From an uncultured Oscillibacter sp. (lineage in GTDB: Bacteria > Bacillota > Clostridia > Oscillospirales > Oscillospiraceae): 6,824 nucleotides of DNA. Numbering within the stretch: position 1 is the stretch's first letter; every line of letters begins with the position of its first letter. The DNA lies in assembly GCA_946530565.1 (NCBI GenBank), contig CAMNAE010000084.1, positions 1-6,824 on the forward strand. The letters run 5' to 3'. Both the position numbers and the translations under genes were made by a program. This document shows, piece by piece, positions 1 to 4,607 of this stretch. The notes under the pieces are model-generated. The model had not been told where the DNA came from. It did not search any database and saw nothing but the letters and a program-made list of their open reading frames with translations.

Positions 1-88
1 TGCCGGCGGCGTGTACGTCGGCAAAAACACTTCTCACGAAGCGAACGTGCGGCCCGCAGGGCCGTGCGATGAGCGCAGTGCAAGCCCT
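1..88. other. Convergent 3' junction, possible tail of a plus-strand gene
   Basis: Two plus-strand frames are open from the left edge. One ends in TGA at 89-91 and the other in TAA at 96-98. Either could be the last ~30 codons of a gene cut by the window, but neither short tail (for example AGGVYVGKNTSHEANV in the first) resembles a family I recognise. The first frame is slightly favoured because its stop lies at the start of the hairpin that also holds the stop of the opposing LCP gene, as expected for a convergent gene pair. The stretch may equally be non-coding, since it is mostly occupied by a GC-rich hairpin. Confidence 0.25.
46..68. other. GC-rich hairpin in the convergent junction
   Basis: Positions 46-55 pair with 59-68 around the three-base loop GCA. 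The ten-pair stem has two G-U wobbles, and its core is CGGCCC against GGGCCG. No T-run follows on either strand, so it is not a standard intrinsic terminator by itself. It lies 20 bases from the second, AT-rich hairpin and may add to 3' end formation, or be a dispersed palindromic element. Confidence 0.4.
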
Positions 89-122
89 TGATTATTAAGA
101 GCCGTAAGGCTCTTAATAATCA
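89..122. terminator. Perfect inverted repeat, possible bidirectional terminator
   Basis: A perfect 15-base inverted repeat has arms at 89-103 and 108-122 and a GTAA loop at 104-107. The outer ends are AT-rich (TGATTATTAA) and the inner part is GAGCC/GGCTC. The right arm contains the TGA stop of the minus-strand LCP gene (plus positions 120-122). The left arm begins with a TGA that closes one plus-strand frame. There is no separate T-run after the stem, but the AT-rich outer arm could supply the weak RNA-DNA hybrid in either direction. The symmetry suits a shared terminator between convergent genes; the function is inferred. Confidence 0.6.
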
Positions 123-1193
123 GCGCGTGATGATATCGAGCATATCGGCCGTGCGGTCGGTCGTGTAGGGGTTGAAATAGGTATTGACGATCTCAAGTGT
201 CTCATCCGGCACGAGGTACATGTACGGGTTGTGCCACTCGACGGGCATGCTCATCGCGTTCAAGTTCTCGGTCTCAAAGCTGCGCGCCTGCTCGGCGAAC
301 CAGAGGATGTCGGTGGGGGAGAGATCGGTCGTCACGTTGTCGGTCACGATCTGCACGAAATTATTGAAGAGCGTGAGGTTCTTCCACGAGAGCAGCTGCT
401 TGGCGGCCGTCGTCAGAACGGCGCGCTGGGTCTGCATGCGCCCCTCGTCGCCGTAGCCCGGCGAATTGTTGTTCTGGCGGAAGCGGCAGACCTCGACGGT
501 CTGCTGGCCGTTCAGGTGCTGCATGCCCTTGGAGAAGTGGATCGAGAGGTTCTGGAGCGGATCATCGTAGTTCATGCTGCAGGGGACATAGAAGTCGATG
601 CCGCCCATCGCGTCGATCAGATTGCGGAACACGCGGATGTTCACCTTGATATAGTAGTCGATCGGGACGCCGAAGGTGTCGCTGACCTCGGCCTTCAGCG
701 AGTCGATGCCGTCGCCGAGCGCCCAGGCCGCGTTGATCTTTTTCAGGGAACGGCTCACATTGACACGCGTATCGCGCGCGATCGAGGCGACGTTGACCTT
801 CTGGTTTTTTACGTCGTACTGCAGAAGGAGCAGCGTATCGGTATTGCCGCCGGAGGCGTCCATGCCGACGAGCAGGAAGTTCCATACGTCTTCTCTGCGC
901 TCAAAGGGGTCGATCTCCGGTTCCGGCTCGGGTTCCGGTTCAGGCTCCGGCTCCGGCTCTTCTTCGGCAGGCAGAAGCGGCTCCGGCTCCGCCTCAGGCA
1001 AGTCCTCGACGGGGGCTTCTTCAGCAAGCACCTCGACCGGTGCCGGCGCTGCTGCCACCGCGGGCTTTCTCACGATCAGGCGCCAGGCGGCCGCACTGCC
1101 GCACATCAGCAGCGCGACGACCACGAGTGCGATCAGGAGCTTCTGGGGGAGGGTCTTCTTCGGCGGCTTCATCAGCCGTTTTCCACCTGCCAT
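120..1193 (-). CDS. LCP (LytR-CpsA-Psr) family cell-wall protein
   Basis: This 357-residue membrane-anchored protein belongs to the family that transfers undecaprenyl-pyrophosphate-linked glycopolymers to peptidoglycan on the outer face of the membrane. It has a basic cytoplasmic N-terminus (residues 1-18), one membrane helix (about 19-37), an acidic Pro/Glu linker (about 44-96, with seven Pro-Glu pairs at 80-93), and an LCP domain from about 104. Family landmarks are TDT (118-120), RDT (140-142), KINAAW (152-157), the VPIDYYIKVN strand (176-185), DAMGGID (194-200), LNGQQ (227-231), the RFR pair (Arg237, Arg239) and GDEGR (248-252) with Gln256. The loop before TDT reads DASGGN, without the arginines usual there. 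The start at 1193 is chosen because GGAGG lies 8 bases upstream. An in-frame ATG at 1232 overlaps the promoter -10 box, so it would not be transcribed. LytR-type transcriptional control is an older name for the family; ligase activity is more likely. Confidence 0.93.
   Translation of the reverse strand: MAGGKRLMKPPKKTLPQKLLIALVVVALLMCGSAAAWRLIVRKPAVAAAPAPVEVLAEEAPVEDLPEAEPEPLLPAEEEPEPEPEPEPEPEPEIDPFERREDVWNFLLVGMDASGGNTDTLLLLQYDVKNQKVNVASIARDTRVNVSRSLKKINAAWALGDGIDSLKAEVSDTFGVPIDYYIKVNIRVFRNLIDAMGGIDFYVPCSMNYDDPLQNLSIHFSKGMQHLNGQQTVEVCRFRQNNNSPGYGDEGRMQTQRAVLTTAAKQLLSWKNLTLFNNFVQIVTDNVTTDLSPTDILWFAEQARSFETENLNAMSMPVEWHNPYMYLVPDETLEIVNTYFNPYTTDRTADMLDIITR
915..959 (-). repeat. Hexanucleotide repeat encoding a Glu-Pro linker
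   Basis: Near-identical GG(C/T)TC(C/G) units, read on the plus strand, encode seven consecutive Pro-Glu pairs (residues 80-93) in the LCP protein. The segment should form an extended, negatively charged stalk that holds the LCP domain away from the membrane. Third-position differences between units suggest the peptide pattern is kept by selection or that the repeat is old. Slippage length variation between strains is likely. Confidence 0.75.
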
Positions 1194-1202
1194 GGCACAT
1201 TC

Positions 1203-1207
1203 CTCCG
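1203..1207 (-). promoter_or_regulatory. Ribosome binding site deciding the LCP start
   Basis: On the minus strand GGAGG is followed by about 8 bases and then ATG at 1193-1191. This strong site selects the 357-residue form over the 370-residue form that would start at 1232. Confidence 0.8.
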
Positions 1208-1230
1208 GAAAAGTATTATGTAACCCTGAC

Positions 1231-1259
1231 ATTATAACACAGTGTTTTCAAGAAGGCAA
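1231..1259 (-). promoter_or_regulatory. Sigma-A promoter with extended -10 for the LCP gene
   Basis: On the minus strand the -35 is TTGCCT (plus 1254-1259), the spacer is exactly 17 bases, and the -10 is a perfect TATAAT (plus 1231-1236). A TG one base upstream of the -10 makes it an extended -10 (TGTTATAAT). The expected transcript starts near 1224 and leaves a leader of about 30 bases that carries the GGAGG site. The -35 end abuts the heptamer repeat array. Confidence 0.8.
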
Positions 1260-1262
1260 GGG

Positions 1263-1339
1263 GGGAATAGGGAATAGGGCCGAGGGCCAAGGGCCAGAGG
1301 ACGAGGGGCGAAGGTCGAGAAACAAAGAACGAGGGGCAA
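1263..1339. repeat. Degenerate 7-base tandem repeat, about 11 units
   Basis: Read in steps of seven from 1263 the units are GGGAATA, GGGAATA, GGGCCGA, GGGCCAA, GGGCCAG, AGGACGA, GGGGCGA, AGGTCGA, GAAACAA, AGAACGA and GGGGCAA. The phase never slips and nearly every unit ends in A; the rough consensus is GRRNCRA. A further unit-like word, AAGGCAA, lies at 1253-1259 after a 3-base offset and overlaps the LCP -35 box. Similar degenerate heptamer arrays are known between genes in cyanobacteria and other bacteria. Their function is generally unclear. I see no coding role here. Confidence 0.75.
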
Positions 1340-1402
1340 AGCGGGGCGGCGGGATGGTCCGCTTTTTCGTTCCGGCTGCAGCGCTGCGGCGTGTTCACTT
1401 GA

Positions 1403-1474
1403 ACGAACAAAACGAACAAACACTCTGGCAAAATAACACAAGAAGGCACGTTGCTTTCAGTTAAAACGAACAAA
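1403..1474. repeat. Repeated ACGAACAAA words, candidate operator sites
   Basis: ACGAACAAA occurs twice head-to-tail at 1403-1411 and 1412-1420, and again at 1466-1474. The second and third copies share the longer word AAAACGAACAAA. They lie between the two divergent promoters, about 160-230 bases upstream of the plus-strand promoter. Spaced direct repeats of this kind can bind a transcription factor, but no regulator gene is visible in the window, so this is only a candidate. Confidence 0.4.
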
Positions 1475-1634
1475 ACAACGTCGATCTACGTTTGAAATTT
1501 AAAATTTTATGATTATTACGTGCTCGATTTGCTCATAACGATCATTTTGCGAACATTTTACAGGGAAGTTATACAAAACGCAATTCTGAAAATTGTTGAA
1601 AACAGAGTCTTTTCCGGGATCGGACGATTTTCCA

Positions 1635-1663
1635 TTGATTCCGAACTCTGAGGGTGATAAAAT
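1635..1663 (+). promoter_or_regulatory. Sigma-A promoter with extended -10 for the dehydrogenase/TRAP cluster
   Basis: The -35 TTGATT (1635-1640), a 17-base spacer and the -10 TAAAAT (1658-1663) fit a sigma-A promoter. TG at 1655-1656 gives an extended -10. Transcription would begin near 1670 and produce a leader of roughly 105 bases before the dehydrogenase start, containing the GC-rich hairpin at 1713-1739. Confidence 0.6.
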
Positions 1664-1712
1664 ACAAACATCGTATGGTTTCACCGGCAGATTGTGTATA
1701 AAATAACAATGT

Positions 1713-1739
1713 TGCCGGCGCCGCGGCACAGTGCCGCGG
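1713..1739 (+). promoter_or_regulatory. GC-rich leader hairpin upstream of the dehydrogenase gene
   Basis: Positions 1721-1729 (CCGCGGCAC) and 1731-1739 (GTGCCGCGG) form a perfect 9-base inverted repeat around a single A; as RNA a few central pairs would open to make the loop. The upstream TGCCG at 1713-1717 can pair with CGGCA at 1724-1728, which would exclude the larger hairpin. A run of five T lies at 1750-1754, too far from the stem for a standard terminator. It could be an attenuator, an operator palindrome or a 5' stabiliser. Confidence 0.45.
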
Positions 1740-1775
1740 AAGTACGGGATTTTTGAGAAAACGAGGTGTATCACT

Positions 1776-2522
1776 ATGGTTGACATGGGCGATCTCACCG
1801 GGCGCGTTGCGATCGTGACCGGCGGCGCCGGCGGCATCGGCCGTGCGGTCTGCGAAACGCTGGCCTATCACGGCGCGATCGTGTGCCCGGCGGATATGAG
1901 CGTTGAGATCTGCCAGCCGGTGGTGGAGGCGGTCGAGGCACTCGGCGGCACCTGCTACCCGGTGGCGATGGACGTGATCGAGCTGGAAAACGTACAGCGC
2001 GCCTTTAAAGAGGTCAACGACAAGTTCGGCCACATCGACATTCTCGTGAACATCGCGGGCATCCTCAGCGGTGACAAGGTCCACGAGGTGACCCCCGAGC
2101 ACTGGGACAAGATGATCGACATCAATCTGCGCGGTGTCCACTACTGCATGCAGACGGCGGTCCCCTACATGGCGGCGAACGGCGGCGGCAGCGTGGTGAG
2201 CGTCTCCTCCCAGGCCGGCCAGGTCGGCGGCTGGATGGGCTCCGTTGCCTACTCCGCCTCCAAGGGCGGCATCCTGGCGATGACCAAGGGCTATGCCCGC
2301 CAGTGCCAGCAGTATCACATCCGTTTCAACGATGTGGCCCCCGGCCTGATCGCGACTCCGCTCACGGCGGCGCGCGGCGACAAGCCCGACGGCATCCCCG
2401 TGGGGCGCCTCGGCACCGGCCAGGACATCGCGAACGCGATCTACTTCCTTGCAAGTGATCTTTCGAGCTTCATCGACGGCGCCACGATCGACTTGAACGG
2501 CGGCCAGTTCATGCGCTCTTAA
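1776..2522 (+). CDS. Short-chain dehydrogenase/reductase, NAD-type
   Basis: This 248-residue cytoplasmic oxidoreductase of the classical SDR family interconverts a hydroxyl and a carbonyl group on a small molecule. The cofactor glycine motif TGGAGGIG is at residues 15-22. Asp40 at the end of the second strand favours NAD(H) over NADP(H). NIAG is at 92-95, and the catalytic set is Asn117, Ser145, Tyr159 and Lys163 (YSASK). PG at 189-190 and Thr194 follow, and the protein ends in the usual DGATIDLNGG. Ser145 to Tyr159 is one residue longer than the common 13. The length is normal for the family. The start at 1776 has GAGGTG 7 bases upstream; an in-frame GTG at 1731 lies inside the leader hairpin and lacks such a site. 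The TRAP genes follow after 154 bases on the same strand, so it probably acts on the imported substrate or its product. Members of this branch include sugar-acid and polyol dehydrogenases; the exact substrate is unknown. Confidence 0.93.
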   Translation: MVDMGDLTGRVAIVTGGAGGIGRAVCETLAYHGAIVCPADMSVEICQPVVEAVEALGGTCYPVAMDVIELENVQRAFKEVNDKFGHIDILVNIAGILSGDKVHEVTPEHWDKMIDINLRGVHYCMQTAVPYMAANGGGSVVSVSSQAGQVGGWMGSVAYSASKGGILAMTKGYARQCQQYHIRFNDVAPGLIATPLTAARGDKPDGIPVGRLGTGQDIANAIYFLASDLSSFIDGATIDLNGGQFMRS

Positions 2523-2676
2523 GATAAGCGCCCATCGTTCTTTTGGCAATCTCCATCCGCTTCCTTTTCGGCTGCAGGCGGTTCTGCCGTCCGCCTTGGC
2601 GGAAAAATGAGCGGAGGGATGAAAAGCAAGTTTCGTTTCTTTTCACAAGCAACTATTTTAAGGAGGTCCCAACAAC
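2523..2676 (+). promoter_or_regulatory. Spacer between dehydrogenase and dctP, possible weak structure
   Basis: CCGCC at 2591-2595 can pair with GGCGG at either 2577-2581 or 2598-2602, giving two mutually exclusive short hairpins. The second is followed by AAAAA rather than T, so it is not an intrinsic terminator on the plus strand. I find no good promoter here. A TATTTT at 2654-2659 is too near the ribosome binding site to serve. dctP is therefore most simply expressed from the promoter upstream of the dehydrogenase. Confidence 0.3.
2660..2667 (+). promoter_or_regulatory. Very strong ribosome binding site of dctP
   Basis: AAGGAGGT is an exact match to the anti-Shine-Dalgarno sequence and lies 9 bases before the ATG at 2677. 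It predicts high translation, as expected for a binding protein needed in excess over its membrane partners. Confidence 0.85.
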
Positions 2677-3909
2677 ATGAAAAAAGCGCTGAGTATCGTT
2701 CTCACTCTTGCCATGACCGCCGCTCTGCTGGCGGGCTGCGGCGGCTCCTCTTCCGGCGGCAGCTCCTCTTCGAGCGCTCCTGCTGCTTCCAGCAGTGCTC
2801 CTGCGGCTTCTGCCCCTGCGGCTTCCGCTCCGGCTGCCTCCAGCAGCTCTTCCTCCAGCAGCACCCCTGCCCCCGCAGCTGCTCCTGCCGGCGGTTATGA
2901 GATCGTCTCCGGCGAGCCCAGCAAGATCGACATCGCTGAGATCCAGGCTGCCCTGAAGGATGCCGAGAGCGCCGGCCTGCCCGACGCCAGCGGCGCTGCC
3001 AAGAAGACCATCGTCTTCTCCGGCGCTTCCTTCCAGGCCATGAGCGAAGCTGAAGAGCTCTGGAAGTTCATGGTCGAGTCCCTCTCCGGCGGCTCCATCG
3101 CCGTTGACTGGCACCCCTGGAACGAGCTGGGCGACGACCTGAACAACACCACCAACACCCAGTTCGGTGACATTCAGATGGCCGTTACCTCCCCCGCCCC
3201 CATCGCCTCCATGCTCCCCAACCTGTATCTGTTCGACTCCCTGTATGTCATCACCAACCAGCAGATGGCCTATGACGTCATGGACGGCGAGGTCGGCGAT
3301 CAGATCGAGAAGGACTTCGAGGCTGCGGGCCTCAAGATCGTCATGTGGTGCGAGAACGGCTTCCGTCAGCTGACCTGCAACCGCGAGGTCACCGGCATCG
3401 ACAGCCTCAAGGGCATGAAGATCCGCACCATGGAGAACAAGTTCCAGATGGCCGGCTGGTCCGCTCTGGGCACCAACCCCACCCCGATGGCCTTCACCGA
3501 GGTCTTCACCGCTCTGCAGCAGGGCACCGTTGACGCGCAGGAGAACCCCCTGGGCCTGATCGACGGCAACTCCTTCATGGACGTCTGCTCTTACCTCGTG
3601 CTCACCAACCACAACTACACCCCGATGATCACCTTCATGAACCTCGACTTCTACAACAGCCTGACCGATGAGCAGAAGGCCGTCATCGACTACGCCTCTG
3701 AGGTCTGCTGCGCCTGGGAGCGTGCCACCAACGTGGAGCGCAACACCGAGATCCTGGCCAACATGAAGGCCAACAACGTCAACGTCATTGAGCCCGACGA
3801 GGCTATGCTCGGCACCTTCAAGGATGCCATCCTCTCCGCCGGCGTCTATGACCAGATCAAGGAGTCCATGGCCAATCCCGAGCTGTTCGACGTTCTGCTC
3901 GCGATGTGA
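2677..3909 (+). CDS. dctP: TRAP transporter solute-binding lipoprotein (DctP family)
   Basis: This 410-residue extracytoplasmic binding protein captures the substrate and delivers it to the DctQM membrane unit. The lipoprotein signal peptide has KK at 2-3, a hydrophobic stretch at 4-18 and the lipobox LAGC with Cys21 as the lipid site, so the protein is anchored to the outer face of the membrane. Residues 22-73 are a Gly/Ser/Ala/Pro linker with four APAAS units, which explains why it is longer than typical DctP proteins of about 330 residues. The binding domain follows. The segment LKGMKIRTMEN carries Arg250, the position that in this family usually pairs with a substrate carboxylate. It is followed by ALGTNPTPMAFTEVFTALQQG and VDAQENP (QENP at 288-291), all family hallmarks. 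Codons are strongly biased to C/G endings, consistent with high expression. A terminator-like hairpin follows before dctQ. Substrate is unknown; a carboxylated sugar or organic acid is likely from the family. Confidence 0.96.
   Translation: MKKALSIVLTLAMTAALLAGCGGSSSGGSSSSSAPAASSSAPAASAPAASAPAASSSSSSSSTPAPAAAPAGGYEIVSGEPSKIDIAEIQAALKDAESAGLPDASGAAKKTIVFSGASFQAMSEAEELWKFMVESLSGGSIAVDWHPWNELGDDLNNTTNTQFGDIQMAVTSPAPIASMLPNLYLFDSLYVITNQQMAYDVMDGEVGDQIEKDFEAAGLKIVMWCENGFRQLTCNREVTGIDSLKGMKIRTMENKFQMAGWSALGTNPTPMAFTEVFTALQQGTVDAQENPLGLIDGNSFMDVCSYLVLTNHNYTPMITFMNLDFYNSLTDEQKAVIDYASEVCCAWERATNVERNTEILANMKANNVNVIEPDEAMLGTFKDAILSAGVYDQIKESMANPELFDVLLAM
2776..2841 (+). repeat. APAAS repeat in the DctP linker
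   Basis: Residues 34-55 contain four copies of the pentapeptide APAAS (34-38, 41-45, 46-50, 51-55), flanked by serine runs including eight in a row at 55-62. The DNA units (GCTCCTGCTGCTTCC and variants) differ at third positions. It forms a flexible, uncharged tether between the lipid anchor and the binding domain and is a candidate for length variation between strains. Confidence 0.8.
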
Positions 3910-3958
3910 TCGCCTGAACGATCAACACATTTCACAGCAATGCTCAATTGATTGTCTC

Positions 3959-3987
3959 TCCGCCCCTTCCGTAAGGTGAGGGGCGGG
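3959..3987 (+). other. First of two tandem hairpins after dctP
   Basis: CCGCCCC near 3960-3966 pairs with GGGGCGG near 3980-3986, around an inner stretch that can form further partial pairing (CCTT with AAGG). No T-run follows. It sits 50 bases after the dctP stop and may protect the 3' end of the dctP message from exonucleases. Confidence 0.45.
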
Positions 3988-4006
3988 AGTCAAACGGCAG
4001 AAGGGG

Positions 4007-4043
4007 AGAGCCCTGCGACATAAAAAAGCGCAGGGCTCTTTCT
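4007..4043 (+). terminator. Intercistronic terminator-like hairpin between dctP and dctQ
   Basis: Positions 4007-4017 (AGAGCCCTGCG) pair perfectly with 4029-4039 (CGCAGGGCTCT) over an A-rich 11-base loop, followed by TTTCT. This has the form of an intrinsic terminator with a short, interrupted T-run. No promoter is evident in the ~50 bases between it and dctQ. Partial read-through would therefore lower dctQM expression relative to dctP, as the transporter stoichiometry calls for. Confidence 0.7.
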
Positions 4044-4092
4044 GAAAATATCCAAGCAGTCGCGTAAACTTTGTGTTAAGGAGTGAGACGCA

Positions 4093-4605
4093 TTGAAGAA
4101 GGTCATTCACTGGCTGGATGAGAACTTCGAGCTGTACATCTGCATGGTGCTGCTGGCAGTATTCAGCACCATACTGTTCGTACAGGTCATCTCCCGCTAT
4201 GTGTTCAATAACTCGCTGTCCTGGTCCGAGGAGCTCGCGCGCTATCTCTTCATCTGGCTCGCGTACATCGGCATCAGCTACGGCGCCAAGCAGATGAAGC
4301 ATCTGCGCATCGACGTGTTCCTGAACATCTTCCCCCAGAAGATCCGCCCCTACGTCCTCGTGCTCTCTGAGATCCTGGTTGCGATCTTCGCGCTCGTGGT
4401 CGTAGCGGCTGCCTATATCACGGTCGGCAAGTATATGAAGACCGGCATGAAGTCCCCGGCGAACAACGTGCCTCTGTGGTTCGTGCACGCTTCCGCCTTC
4501 ATTGGCTACATTCTCACCTTCATCCGCCAGCTTCAGGCGGTCAAGGTGCGCATCAACGATCTGAAAAATCCCAAGGCTGCTGAGGAAGAGGAGGTGATCC
4601 AGTAA
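4093..4605 (+). CDS. dctQ: TRAP transporter small membrane subunit (DctQ family)
   Basis: The protein has 170 residues with four predicted membrane segments (about 14-33, 48-65, 86-110 and 127-148). It is the small subunit that pairs with DctM and supports docking of the loaded binding protein. The family signature is clear: QVISRYVFNNSLSWSEELARY at 31-51 (Arg35, Tyr36, Trp44, Glu46, Glu47, Arg50) and KHLRIDVF at 69-76 with His70 and Asp74. The start is a TTG at 4093, supported by AAGGAG 9 bases upstream and by the KKVIHWLDENFE-type beginning usual in the family. The acidic C-terminus (EEEEVIQ) overlaps the ribosome binding site of dctM, and the stop shares one base with the dctM start. Confidence 0.95.
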   Translation: MKKVIHWLDENFELYICMVLLAVFSTILFVQVISRYVFNNSLSWSEELARYLFIWLAYIGISYGAKQMKHLRIDVFLNIFPQKIRPYVLVLSEILVAIFALVVVAAAYITVGKYMKTGMKSPANNVPLWFVHASAFIGYILTFIRQLQAVKVRINDLKNPKAAEEEEVIQ

Positions 4606-4607
4606 TG
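4590..4607 (+). promoter_or_regulatory. dctM ribosome binding site and TAATG coupling with dctQ
   Basis: GGAGGTGA at 4590-4597 lies inside the last codons of dctQ and 7 bases before the dctM ATG. The sequence TAATG (4603-4607) joins the dctQ stop to the dctM start with a one-base overlap. This arrangement typically gives translational coupling and equal production of two subunits that form one membrane complex. Confidence 0.85.

Larger units (their letters stand above)
1194..1775. other. 582-base divergent intergenic regulatory region
   Basis: No convincing gene lies here; open frames crossing it lack ribosome binding sites and family resemblance. From left to right it holds the LCP ribosome binding site and promoter (1201-1259), a degenerate heptamer repeat (1263-1339), a GC-rich spacer to about 1395, three ACGAACAAA words (1403-1474), an AT-rich stretch (about 1490-1710) with the small palindrome AAATTT-A-AAATTT at 1495-1507 and the inverted repeat CAATT-CTGAA-AATTG at 1581-1595, a promoter for the dehydrogenase/TRAP cluster (1635-1663), and a GC-rich leader hairpin (1713-1739). 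It separates a cell-wall gene from a catabolic cluster, so the two directions are probably controlled independently. Confidence 0.7.

Noticed and set aside
231..1464. Plus-strand open frames across the LCP gene and intergenic repeat
   Set aside because: They are out-of-frame complements of the LCP gene. The Gly-Ser repeat in one of them is the reverse complement of the Glu-Pro linker. No ribosome binding site or family match was seen.
1403..1474. ACGAACAAA repeats as a CRISPR or insertion-sequence end
   Set aside because: The repeats are only 9 bases, two are directly adjacent without spacers, and no cas gene, transposase or target duplication is present.
1547..1575. Second promoter candidate TTGCGA / 17 bases / TATACA upstream of the cluster
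   Set aside because: Only four of six positions match in each box and it lacks an extended -10. The promoter at 1635-1663 is better, and an AT-rich stretch will give such partial matches by chance.
1569..2549. Long minus-strand open frame antisense to the dehydrogenase gene
   Set aside because: It is the mirror of a GC-rich coding gene, rich in Ala/Arg/Asp/His/Val with no family motif. The plus-strand SDR has full catalytic motifs and a ribosome binding site.
2585..2605. Intrinsic terminator after the dehydrogenase gene
   Set aside because: The hairpin TCCGC-CTTG-GCGGA is short and is followed by A residues rather than T on the plus strand; no gene on the minus strand ends here.
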